Source of the DNA: a bacterium
Lineage (GTDB): Bacteria > Zhuqueibacterota > Zhuqueibacteria > Zhuqueibacterales > Zhuqueibacteraceae
DNA: 64,000 nucleotides
Assembly: GCA_023150945.1 (NCBI GenBank)
Contig: JAKLJX010000005.1
Span: 202,629 to 266,628, forward strand
Direction of reading: 5' to 3'
Below are positions 17,150-25,624 of the stretch, in pieces (the stretch's first letter is position 1; each line of letters begins with the position of its first letter). Made by a program: the position numbers and the translations under genes. Below the pieces are notes generated by a model. That model saw only the letters and a program-made list of their open reading frames with translations. It did no database searches and had not been told where the DNA came from.

Positions 17150-18253
17150 ATGAAGAGTAAAGTAGTCATTTCCATGCTTTGCCTCGGCGTGGCGCTGGCG
17201 ATGTTGCCGCTGCGGCTGTCAGCGCAGGCCCTGGGCGAAGGCATCGAAAATAAACGCATCGGGACGGCCGCGGCGACCGAGTTGTTGATTCCCGTGGGCG
17301 CGCGCGACCTGGCCATGGGCGGCTCCAGCCTGGCGACCAGTGCCGGCATCGACGCGCTGCACTGGAATCCTGCCGGCCTCGGCCGTTTGGCCACCACCGC
17401 CGAAGGAACCTTTACGACCATGTCCTACCTCGCCGACATTCGCCTGAACTACGGCGCCGTGGGCGTGGGCTTCGGCGGCTTCGGTGTCGTCGGTCTCAGC
17501 ATCCGTTCCTTTGATTTCGGCGACATCCTGTTGACCACCAACGATGATCCGGAAGGCCGGGCGGGCCGGACCTTCGCGCCCACTTTCGTGACCGTGGGCC
17601 TGACCTACTCGCGTGCCTTCACCGATGCCATCACCGCCGGCGGCACTGTCAAGATCATCTCGGAGAAAATGGGCCGCGCCAGTGGGGGCGGCTTTGCGCT
17701 GGATTTCGGCGTGCAGTACCACACTCTCGCCGGCATCAAGGGCCTGCATCTCGGCGTTGCCATGAAGAACATCGGCCCGCAGATGAGCTTCAGCGGCTCG
17801 GGTTTGTTGCGCCGGGCAGTTTCCTCCGAAGGCAGCCGGCCGGAGCAGTACTATGATGTCAAAACGGCCAGCTTTGAATTGCCCTCTTCGGTCGAGATTG
17901 GTCTGGCGTACGAGCGCACCATGAGCGAAAATCTCAAGATGAACTTCAGCGGCGCGTTCGCCAACAACAACCTCGGCCTCGATGGCTATCGCGGCGGCGC
18001 GGAAGCGCTGTATCAAGTGAGCAACAACTTCCGCCTCGCCGGTCGCGCCGGCATCGAGATCTCGCCGAACGGCGGCGTCGATGACAGTTCGGTGGAAATC
18101 TCGAACGGCGGCGATGACCAAATCTTCGGGCCGGCGTTGGGCTTCGGTTTTCTCTATAAGACCGAGTCGCTCGACATCACCCTGGATTACGCCTATCGCT
18201 CCGTCGATTTCTTCGACAGCAACCAGATGTTTACGCTCAAGCTCGGCTTCTAA
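17150..18253 (+). CDS. porV: PorV/PorQ family outer-membrane protein
   Basis: A 367-residue beta-barrel protein. AAGGAG precedes the ATG, and residues 1-24 are a signal peptide ending at LSAQA. The family signature is clear near the N-terminus: GTAAATELLIPVGARDLAMGGSS, then TSAGIDALHWNPAGLG, as in PorV and related OmpP1-like barrels. The C-terminus ends in a beta strand with terminal Phe (MFTLKLGF). PorV in the type IX system is the shuttle that carries sorting-domain cargo to the attachment complex. Its position right after a cargo-like protein suggests a dedicated shuttle, although PorV-like paralogues of unknown role are common. A terminator follows at 18284-18314. Confidence 0.85.
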   Translation: MKSKVVISMLCLGVALAMLPLRLSAQALGEGIENKRIGTAAATELLIPVGARDLAMGGSSLATSAGIDALHWNPAGLGRLATTAEGTFTTMSYLADIRLNYGAVGVGFGGFGVVGLSIRSFDFGDILLTTNDDPEGRAGRTFAPTFVTVGLTYSRAFTDAITAGGTVKIISEKMGRASGGGFALDFGVQYHTLAGIKGLHLGVAMKNIGPQMSFSGSGLLRRAVSSEGSRPEQYYDVKTASFELPSSVEIGLAYERTMSENLKMNFSGAFANNNLGLDGYRGGAEALYQVSNNFRLAGRAGIEISPNGGVDDSSVEISNGGDDQIFGPALGFGFLYKTESLDITLDYAYRSVDFFDSNQMFTLKLGF

Positions 18254-18283
18254 GCAGTTCGGCCGTAACTGAGTTTCGTTGTG

Positions 18284-18314
18284 AGAAAGGCTGCTCCGCC
18301 GGGGCAGCCTTTCT
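18284..18314 (+). terminator. Rho-independent terminator after porV-like gene
   Basis: An 11-bp perfect stem, AGAAAGGCTGC / GCAGCCTTTCT, with a nine-base loop, 30 bp after the stop. The T content at the 3' side is moderate (TTTCTTGTTG). The remaining spacer up to 18732 holds no supported gene. Confidence 0.7.
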
Positions 18315-18732
18315 TGTTGTGCGCCGCGTTGGGAGCCGGGAAGATTCCTGCTGCCAGGTCAGGCACCGTGGGGATTTTCTTCCTTTCGAACGCAGCGCAG
18401 TCTGCCCGACGGCAATCGTGAGAAATGCCGTCCCTGCGTGGCCGTTGGCATTCGAACAAAGCCGGTTGAAAATTGGCGCAGAAATCGTTATCAATACGCC
18501 ATCCGCCTGGCAGCTTTGCAAGCTCTGATGAATTGGCGCGTTCCGTCCCTCACCGCCCGGTTGTCGTGGAATTGCTGCATTGGCGAAAATCGAGTAAAGG
18601 TTGCTTGCCCGCGAGATGAGCCCGGCCGGTCGGCTGCAATCAGAAAATGAGCGATTGGCATGATGTCGATCTGAAGTGTGAATTGGCAAAACCGGTTCAC
18701 GATCTCTCTTATTTCACCTTCGGCGGAATCAT

Positions 18733-21099
18733 ATGTTGCTTTTCATGAAACGCATCAGCAGAAATCGTCTTGTCACGCGTGGTTTGCCCGTGCTGCTTCT
18801 GGCTCTGCTCGCCGCCTGCGAGAGCACCCCGTCGCCGCAATCCTACTTTCCGGAGACCGGGCGCCGCGCGCTGCAGCAGCGCTCTTTGGAGGCGCGCACC
18901 GACCTGCGCGTGCTCGCGCTGGCGCTGCAGCCCGGCAGTGAAGACTTGGCAACGCTGGCCTATTTTCGCCTGGGCCGCGGCGCCACCACCATGAGCGCCT
19001 TCGCCAGCAACGGCGAAGCGGGGGAGAGTGACCTGCGTACCGAGTATCCCGCCTACTTGGCGGCGGTACGGCGTGAGGAAGCGACTCGTGCTGCTGCGCA
19101 CGTGGGCGCTGAAGTCTATTTTCTCAATCTGCCTGATCTCGTTGCCGCGCATGATTCCGCCAGTGTGCGGCTCGCGTGGCCGGCCGATTCCGTGCGCACG
19201 AAGCTGGCACGGCTGTTTCTCAAGTTTCAGCCGGATATCGTTCTGCTCGCGCCCGAGCCGGAACGCGGCACCGCCGGCACGAGCTGGCCGCGGCATTGCC
19301 TGGCAGCAGATGTACTCGCGACCGTCCAGCAGCTCAAGTCTGCCGATTCTGCATTGCCCGCCAATGGCCTGGAGGCGCCCCGCCGCTGGCGTGTCGATCG
19401 CGTTTTTGTTGATGACGGCAGCGGCGTGCGTCCGCCGTTGCAGCAAGTGACTGCGCAGTGGAAAAAAACTTATGAAGCAATCGGGCAGGAGGCCGGACGC
19501 GCTTATGCCTCCCTGGCGCGGCAGCGGACCATGTGGCGCGCCGGGCGACCGGTGGGTTACACGCTGCTCGCCGGCGCCTCTGCTGCACCGCTTGCTGCGC
19601 TCGATGCCGAACTGCCGTTGCCGGCCAGTGGCCGGTTGGCTGGCCTGGAAAAACGCGTGCGCGATTTGACCGGCAAGACGCAGGAAGGCAAGGCAAGCGG
19701 TGCGCTGGCAGAAATCGTGAGCCTGATTGATTCCGTCAGCCTCCTGCTGGCGGAGAAGAATTTGCTGGAGACCGAAAGGCGGCGGTTGTTGCATTGGAAC
19801 AAAACGTTGGGCGATTTGCGCTGCACGCTGTTGGGCGTCGAGGTCAAATTCACCCTGAGTGACACCGCTCTGAGCGAGCGGCAACTCACTTATCTCACGC
19901 TTACCAAAGTGACCGGCTTGAGCAAGGGCGGAAACACTTCGGTTTTCTTCGGCAACGTCGATGCTCAAACCGGCTGGATCGTCGACGAGGGGTTCGAGCA
20001 CAAGCTGCCGCTGCGGCTGAACGATCCCTATCGCCTGCTGTCGCCCAAACAAGTGACCTACACGTTTCCCCCGGCCTATCATCAACAGCAGTCCGCGGAG
20101 TCTTATCAAAAGCTGCTGTTCTTTGTGATTCACCGGGCCGCCAACCGGGAGCAGGATTTCATCTACCGTGCGGAAGCCAAACTCACTTTTGGCCCGCGCT
20201 TTTCCACCGAGGTGCTGAATCCGATCGTGCGCATGCACGCCAAGGAGCATCTGCGCCTCCGCCTCACCAACTTCTCGCGCGACGGCGTGACCGATGAGGT
20301 CTGGGTTGATGACGCCTATGCCACGGCGCGGCCCAGCCGCTTTCGTCTGAGCGAGAAGGGCGCCACTCATCTCGATGTGCTGCCGCTCACCTGGCGCGGC
20401 GACCCGCCGCCGGGCAACTACCTGATGCAGGTGCAGATCGACAGCATTCCCGAGGCCAATTTTCTCGCGCGCAAATTTTACGCGACGGCCGATTCAACCA
20501 AGCGCCTCGGCCTGCTGGCCGCGCTGGCCGACAGTCCGGCTGCCGAAGCGCTGCGCCGCCTGAATCTGAAATACACCGCGCTCTCACCCAGCGCCGATTG
20601 GGAGAAACGCCTGGATTCGCTCGAGGTGTTGCTGATCGACCGCCGGGTGCTGTCGTTTCAACCCGAGCTGGCGCAGCGGCGCGCGGCGTTACAGCGGTTT
20701 GCCGAGGCCGGCGGCCACGTAATCATACTCGCGCAAGAGGCGCCGGTGTGGAACAACGGCCCGTTGTGGGAAGGCTTGCATCTCATCCCGGTTTTGAGCT
20801 GGGAAGCGAACACGCCGCTGCAAACCGCAGCGGCGCACGCCCTGCTGGCTTTTCCGAATCATCTGGAGGCGTCGGACTGGGAGGGCTGGCTCTTTCGCCG
20901 CGCGTACAATTTGATCTCCGGGCCGGCGCTGGCTGGAGCAGAGACTCCGATTCAAACAACGGCGGAATCCGCGCCGCTGCTGGTGACGAAAATTCTGGGC
21001 CGCGGCCGCTTCACTTATGTGGATTTGGCGCTCGCACCGCAATTGCTGAACGTTCATCCCGGTGCTTTCCGGTTGTTCGCCAATCTGATTTCGCTATGA
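18733..21099 (+). CDS. Lipoprotein with degenerate PIG-L/LmbE-like N-domain
   Basis: A 788-residue predicted lipoprotein (lipobox LLAAC at about residues 25-29; Met5 at 18745 is an alternative start). Residues about 55-220 have the layout of PIG-L/LmbE deacetylases: a hydrophobic strand, then a loop (LQPGSED) where the family has the metal-binding AHPDD motif, then FASNGEAGES matching the TNGEGG segment, and QPDIVLLAPEPER. The His-Pro-Asp-Asp metal ligands are not all present, so the domain is probably catalytically dead. Residues about 330-600 are beta-rich and unassigned. Residues about 600-788 look like a GldG/glutamine-amidotransferase-like sheet (VLLIDRRVLSFQPE, FAEAGGHVIILAQE). It precedes a GWxTD protein by 154 bp; both may belong to an envelope complex. 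Confidence 0.65.
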   Translation: MLLFMKRISRNRLVTRGLPVLLLALLAACESTPSPQSYFPETGRRALQQRSLEARTDLRVLALALQPGSEDLATLAYFRLGRGATTMSAFASNGEAGESDLRTEYPAYLAAVRREEATRAAAHVGAEVYFLNLPDLVAAHDSASVRLAWPADSVRTKLARLFLKFQPDIVLLAPEPERGTAGTSWPRHCLAADVLATVQQLKSADSALPANGLEAPRRWRVDRVFVDDGSGVRPPLQQVTAQWKKTYEAIGQEAGRAYASLARQRTMWRAGRPVGYTLLAGASAAPLAALDAELPLPASGRLAGLEKRVRDLTGKTQEGKASGALAEIVSLIDSVSLLLAEKNLLETERRRLLHWNKTLGDLRCTLLGVEVKFTLSDTALSERQLTYLTLTKVTGLSKGGNTSVFFGNVDAQTGWIVDEGFEHKLPLRLNDPYRLLSPKQVTYTFPPAYHQQQSAESYQKLLFFVIHRAANREQDFIYRAEAKLTFGPRFSTEVLNPIVRMHAKEHLRLRLTNFSRDGVTDEVWVDDAYATARPSRFRLSEKGATHLDVLPLTWRGDPPPGNYLMQVQIDSIPEANFLARKFYATADSTKRLGLLAALADSPAAEALRRLNLKYTALSPSADWEKRLDSLEVLLIDRRVLSFQPELAQRRAALQRFAEAGGHVIILAQEAPVWNNGPLWEGLHLIPVLSWEANTPLQTAAAHALLAFPNHLEASDWEGWLFRRAYNLISGPALAGAETPIQTTAESAPLLVTKILGRGRFTYVDLALAPQLLNVHPGAFRLFANLISL

Positions 21100-21253
21100 A
21101 TTTGCCCGCCGTGAGAACCGAATGCTTTGTCACGATTCCCCACGGCGGCGCCTTGGGATACCCGAAGCGTGATTTGGGTTCGGAAAAATTCTACCAAAGC
21201 CTCGGCCCGGCCGAGGCTGAACATCTCTCGCACAGAAACTCAGGTGGTCAGTC

Positions 21254-22618
21254 ATGAAACCTCGATTTGCCCTGCTGGCCTGTCTGCTGTTGGCCGGTGT
21301 GCCGGCCGCGGCGCAAGATCTGGCGCCGGCCGCGCCCCTGACCTTCAATCTCGATTATGCGCGCTTTCGCAATGACGAGCGCAGCGGTTATTTGGAGGTG
21401 TACTACAGCTTCCAGCCGCGCGTGCTCAGTTATCACCTGGCCAATGGCCAGTACCACGCCGGCGTGCAGATCACCACGCGCCTGCTGGAACGGTCGGGCG
21501 CGCGGGTCGTTGCCGAAAAGCGCACGCTGTTGAAGGTCTCCCAGGCTGATACCGCCGCGGCTTGGTACCATTATCCCATGGTCACGCAAGCCGGCTTTGC
21601 TCTGCCCCATGGCGAGTATACCCTGGAAGTCATTGCCGCAGATTCGCTGGCGCCCGGCCGTCGCGACAGCGTGGTTTCCGCCCTCGAGGTGGTGGCTTAT
21701 CCCGGCGGTGTGGGCATCAGCGACATCGAATTGTGCCGCAGTATTGCGCCCTCCACCAAGCGAGATGATCTCTTCTTCAAGAATGGGATGGAGGTCATTC
21801 CCTATCCCCAGATGGTGTTTGGCACCGCCACCACGCCGGTGGTCTTTCATTACCTCGAGCTCTACAATCTCGATCCCCAGGCCACCTATCGCGTGAAGAC
21901 GCTGCTGGCAGATGCCGACGGCAAACCGGTGCGCGAGGTCAGCAAGGAGCGTAAGTATGGCGCCAGCAACACCGTTGAAGTGGGGACCTCGAACATCACC
22001 TCGCTGCCCTCGGGGAAATATCTCTTTCATTTGCTGCTGCTCGATCAGCGTGACAGCCTGCTGGTCGATGCGGAACGAGCGTTCTTTGTCTACAATCCGC
22101 ATCTCACCCCCAAGCCGGCTGCCACGTCCGCGCTTGCCGCGAACTTAGCGAATCTTTCGCTCGCGGCACTTGACGAGGAGTTTCAACAGGCGAAATATCT
22201 CGCGATCAAGGAAGAGGTCAAAATCTTCGCAGGATTGGTCACCGCCGAGGCCAAGCGCGAATTTCTCACGCGGTTTTGGGGGGAGGTGGAAAAGGGCAGG
22301 GGTGATTTCCCGGCGATCACGCGCGCCGAGTATCTGCGCCGGGTGGCGATTGCCGGCGAACGCTACACCAGCCTCAACAAAGCCGGCTGGCGCTCGCATC
22401 GCGGCCGCATTTATCTGCTCTACGGCGATCCCAACGAAATCGAGCGCGTGGCGAGCGCCGGCATTGCCAAACCGCATGAGATTTGGCGGTACTTCGGCAT
22501 TGAGAACGGCGTTGAATTCGTCTTCATCGACCGCTTGGGCTTCAACGATTTCGAACTCGTCCATTCCAACAAACGCGGTGAGTTGCGCGATGACAACTGG
22601 CAGAATCTGTTGCAGTAG
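21254..22618 (+). CDS. GWxTD domain-containing protein
   Basis: A 454-residue secreted protein. AGGTGG upstream supports the ATG, and the signal peptide ends near VPAAAQD. Residues about 25-290 are beta-rich repeats (two Ig-like or carboxypeptidase-like halves). The C-terminal 120 residues form the GWxTD domain, here as AGWRSHRGRIYLLYGDPNE, followed by HEIWRYFGIENGVEFVFIDR. The name-giving Thr-Asp is replaced by Ser-His in this copy. GWxTD proteins are frequent in FCB-group genomes, have no established biochemical role, and usually sit in envelope gene clusters. It is probably in one transcription unit with the upstream lipoprotein and the DinB gene 24 bp downstream. Confidence 0.85.
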   Translation: MKPRFALLACLLLAGVPAAAQDLAPAAPLTFNLDYARFRNDERSGYLEVYYSFQPRVLSYHLANGQYHAGVQITTRLLERSGARVVAEKRTLLKVSQADTAAAWYHYPMVTQAGFALPHGEYTLEVIAADSLAPGRRDSVVSALEVVAYPGGVGISDIELCRSIAPSTKRDDLFFKNGMEVIPYPQMVFGTATTPVVFHYLELYNLDPQATYRVKTLLADADGKPVREVSKERKYGASNTVEVGTSNITSLPSGKYLFHLLLLDQRDSLLVDAERAFFVYNPHLTPKPAATSALAANLANLSLAALDEEFQQAKYLAIKEEVKIFAGLVTAEAKREFLTRFWGEVEKGRGDFPAITRAEYLRRVAIAGERYTSLNKAGWRSHRGRIYLLYGDPNEIERVASAGIAKPHEIWRYFGIENGVEFVFIDRLGFNDFELVHSNKRGELRDDNWQNLLQ

Positions 22619-22642
22619 CAGCCGGCGCGGAGAGTTGCGGAC

Positions 22643-23194
22643 ATGAAAAAGATCGACCAGCCACAGCCGGGCGAATATGCCCCCTATGCGAGCATGTACA
22701 TCGATTTGTTGCCGGATGACGGCCTGGTGCTGCAGCACCAGGCCGCCAATCTCACGGCGACCAAGGCCCTCTTGCGCGATCTTCCCGAGGAGAAACTCAT
22801 GCGCCGGTATGCGGCCAACAAATGGACGATCAAGGAGATTCTGCTCCCTCTCAGCGATGACGAGCGCATCCATGCTTATCGCGCCCTGCGATTCGCCCGC
22901 AATGATCAAACCGAGTTGCCGGGCTTCGAGCAGGACGACTATGCCCGCCATTCCGGAGCCAACGCGCGCAGCCTTGCCGATCTGCTGCGTGAATTCACCA
23001 CCGTGCGCCGCGCCACCCTCTCATTGTTCGCTGGTCTCGAGCCGCGGGCTTTTACGCGCTGCGGCGTGGCCAACGGCACGCGCATGAGCGTGCGCGCCAT
23101 CGCCTACCACATTGCCGGGCATGAATTGCATCACTGCCATCTCATCAAGACGCGGTATTTGAACCAGCCGGCGAATCTCCTGCCTCTCCTCTAA
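22643..23194 (+). CDS. DinB family protein
   Basis: A 183-residue four-helix-bundle protein of the DinB/YfiT-like superfamily. These proteins bind a metal through three His and include thiol-dependent transferases; many are induced by DNA damage. Visible landmarks are NKWTIKEILLPLSDDERI in the second helix and the paired His of IAGHELHHCH near the C-terminus. The first metal His, normally in the H-x-SDxE segment, is replaced by Leu here (LLPLSDDE), so metal binding may be altered. GGAGAG lies upstream of the ATG. Its last four bases overlap the convergent esterase gene. Confidence 0.82.
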   Translation: MKKIDQPQPGEYAPYASMYIDLLPDDGLVLQHQAANLTATKALLRDLPEEKLMRRYAANKWTIKEILLPLSDDERIHAYRALRFARNDQTELPGFEQDDYARHSGANARSLADLLREFTTVRRATLSLFAGLEPRAFTRCGVANGTRMSVRAIAYHIAGHELHHCHLIKTRYLNQPANLLPLL

Positions 23195-24186
23195 CCGCGA
23201 CGTGCCGTGACCGAGCGCGTTCGCCGTGGCTGCGGCGCCAGCGCCTCCTGCAAGAATCGCATGAGAAAGCGATCGGCCCAGTGCCAGTTGTGCGCGGCGC
23301 GCGCAGCAAAGACGGTTTGCGGAAAACCGAGGGTGCAGCCTTTTTCGGCCAGCAAGCGGCAGAACTGCTCGGCGCGATCGCGATTGCCGCGCATGCCGTC
23401 GTGCGCGGTGCTGGCCACCCAGAAGCGCGTGCGGCGGAGACGGTGCAGCGTCCTGCCGCGGGCGCGCGCGATGATATCAGTGGCATTCCAGGCGCGCAGG
23501 GCGCGGCGATTCCTCGGCTTGCCCAGCGCGGCGTTGAACAAGGGCGAAGCCAGCCACACGCGATCGCGCAAGGCCCCGCCGCCCTGCCGCGGATAGCGAT
23601 GGCCCGGCCACATCAAGGTGCCGTCATAGATGCCCGCTTCGTCAAAATAGCCGGACAGCTTGGCCGCCAACAAACTCACCGTGTATCCTCCCAAAGAAAA
23701 ACCTGCCATCAGTTTTCTCGTCGCCGGCCCGGCATAACGCTGCTCACACTCGGGCAGCAGCTCGCTGGTGAGGTAATGCCAGCAGCGGCCGCTGCCCAAG
23801 CCCGTGTGTTTCACCGGCCAGGCACCGGCCATGTCGATCCCCAAAGAGGGCACCGCGTTGTCGTCGGAATTCAAACCCGGCATCACCACCACCATGGGCG
23901 GCAGCAAGCCGGCGTTGATCAGCGCATCGATGTCCTCGACGGCAGTTGATTTCTTGCGCGAAGTATCCTCGTGAAAATTGCACCATTCCCGTTCATGGCC
24001 GCGAAAGAGATAGAGCAGCGCCGCTGCCCGGCCGGGCTGAAGGCGGGGTGGCTCATAAACGAAGCAAGCTTTCGCAAGCCGGAGGCTGCGGGAGTAGCGC
24101 CATTCCAGGCGCAGCGTGCCGTGCAGCGAATCGGCATGGCGCGCCAGTATTTGGGCATGAATGTTTGCGCGAGTGGAGCTTGGCAT
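23191..24186 (-). CDS. Esterase family alpha/beta hydrolase
   Basis: A 331-residue enzyme of the putative esterase family (esterase D, enterochelin esterase-like and antigen-85-like fold). The oxyanion and early strand region reads ALLYLFRGHEREW. The nucleophile elbow is GFSLGGYTVS, with Ser in the canonical G-x-S-x-G. A His at the C-terminal side (AAHNWHWADRF) fits the catalytic His. No signal peptide is visible, so a cytoplasmic location is likely. The frame extends to a GTG at 24222; I prefer the ATG at 24186, although neither has a good ribosome site. The substrate is unknown. The C-terminus is strongly basic (RRTRSVTARRG). It is convergent with, and overlaps by four bases, the DinB gene. 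Confidence 0.82.
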   Translation of the reverse strand: MPSSTRANIHAQILARHADSLHGTLRLEWRYSRSLRLAKACFVYEPPRLQPGRAAALLYLFRGHEREWCNFHEDTSRKKSTAVEDIDALINAGLLPPMVVVMPGLNSDDNAVPSLGIDMAGAWPVKHTGLGSGRCWHYLTSELLPECEQRYAGPATRKLMAGFSLGGYTVSLLAAKLSGYFDEAGIYDGTLMWPGHRYPRQGGGALRDRVWLASPLFNAALGKPRNRRALRAWNATDIIARARGRTLHRLRRTRFWVASTAHDGMRGNRDRAEQFCRLLAEKGCTLGFPQTVFAARAAHNWHWADRFLMRFLQEALAPQPRRTRSVTARRG

Positions 24187-24519
24187 TGGGCAACCGGGGA
24201 TGAATGGTGGCGGTCGCGGCACTCGGCGGCCGGAGGGGGTGACCTGGATCTTGCGTGGGAATTGTTGCCCTGCTCACCTGCGGTTGCATGCACAGGCGAA
24301 AGAATGATGCAAAATTCAGGTGTCACGCTGGTTGTGCGTCAGCGCCGCCACGCGCCCCCGCAGGCTGTCATTGCCTCACCGGTGCCGGCATGCTTTGCGC
24401 GGCGCCGGCGGCCTGCTGCAATGACAGCCGCGGCGCGTCTTCAGCGGCGTGAAGTGGAAACTGCTGGAAGAGATAATTCAGAAATCAACACCGGTGCGCG
24501 ACGGCCTCACCGGCCGGCG

Positions 24520-24918
24520 TCAGGCTTTGTAGATGCTTCCCACCACCGCGCCGAAGATCACCCACTCGATGAAGCCGATGCCGCCCATGCAGTAAGTCAG
24601 ATAGTAGGGAAAACCCTGCACGGTGAGTGGGCTGTAGTACATTGCGATGAAGCTGATCACTCCCATGAAGACGCCGAACATCATGCCGCCTTTGGCGCCC
24701 GCTGCCCACGAGCCACGTGTGCGGGCAAACAGCAAGGCGCCGGCGAGGCCCATCAGGATCGCAATAACCGGAAACCACATGAAGTTGGCATCCTGGCGGA
24801 ACACTTCCGGCAGTCCTTCATAGGTTTTTCTCATGACCATGCCGTGCATAATGAATTCATACACGGCATTCACCACGCCGCCGGCCAGGCCGGCTACCAC
24901 AGCTTTGGACCAGTTCAT
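24520..24918 (-). CDS. Small four-helix membrane protein
   Basis: A 132-residue integral membrane protein of unknown function. GAGGAGGG six bases before the ATG at 24918 decides this start over the longer frame from 24957. Four hydrophobic helices are visible (about residues 5-25, 45-65, 70-92 and 100-128), rich in Gly and Ala with repeated GxxxG-like spacings (GLAGG, GGMMFG, GGIGF), which suggests tight helix packing. The pattern is like small uncharacterised membrane proteins annotated as hypothetical in many Bacteroidota. It stands alone between spacers of about 330 and 700 bp. Confidence 0.7.
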   Translation of the reverse strand: MNWSKAVVAGLAGGVVNAVYEFIMHGMVMRKTYEGLPEVFRQDANFMWFPVIAILMGLAGALLFARTRGSWAAGAKGGMMFGVFMGVISFIAMYYSPLTVQGFPYYLTYCMGGIGFIEWVIFGAVVGSIYKA

Positions 24919-25125
24919 GAACTCCCTCCTCTGTTGTCGAATACCACAACCAGACATTGGATTGATCGGGTTGCTTGAAGCGGGGCAGGATGGCGGGCGC
25001 AGCCGGAGGTCACTTCAAGCTTGCAGGCGGCAAAAGATAAGCAATTGTGCAAGATTTGTCAATTGCCAAAACCGGCCCGCCGGAACAAGGGAATTGATTT
25101 TGAAGGCGATCCTGCTTTATTAGTA

Positions 25126-25544
25126 CTACAACGTTAAGGACACTGGCTTCTCCAGGAGGCCAGCTTGACCCCGACGGAGTCACATGCAATAGCCCACGGG
25201 CAGCGCCCTGGGAACTGACAAAGTCCATCGCAAAAAGCCCTGACAGGGCGGCATTTCTGGCGTGTTTCTAGGGCGCCCCGAGGGGCCGGGGGTCTTGTTC
25301 CCTTGAAATGTCTAGCCACCACCCATGTCATCCTGCGAGGATCCTGTGAAGATTTGAGCACGGTGCCAGGTGCCTCCCAAGGTTCCTTCTGAATGACACG
25401 CGGAATCACTTATACAAATCAAAGCAACAGAATACTGGATGCTCTCTCATGACTGTCAATTTTCCAGGGCGTTGCCCTTCGCTTCTACATTTCGCCCCCG
25501 TAGGGCTTTTTGTCTGTGCAATAGAATTCGACACAACGTTGTAG
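25126..25544. repeat. Spacer bracketed by 10-bp inverted repeat; possible degenerate non-autonomous element
   Basis: CTACAACGTT at 25126-25135 is exactly inverted at 25535-25544 (AACGTTGTAG). A related sequence (ATTAGTACCACAACCGTAAG) occurs at 34361-34380. The interior carries several short GC-rich hairpins, among them GCCCTGACAGGGC near 25230, GGGCGCCCC near 25272 and GCCCCCGTAGGGCTTTTT near 25494, but no intact gene. It lies in the 706-bp spacer before the sugar kinase. Confidence 0.4.
25324..25361 (-). repeat. Dispersed intergenic repeat, copy 1
   Basis: Read on the minus strand this segment matches two plus-strand copies at about 26893 and 36593. The shared core is GTGC, then AATCTTCACA, GATCCT, and CAGGATGACA. 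Each copy contains an ATCCT-nnn-AGGAT mini-hairpin (one mismatch in the 36593 copy). Confidence 0.6.
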
Positions 25545-25624
25545 TTAGTCTCTGTCCGGAAATGAAGAAACCGCCCGGCCGCTGGCCAACTACAACAACT
25601 CTAACCTGAGGAGGTGAGATCACC

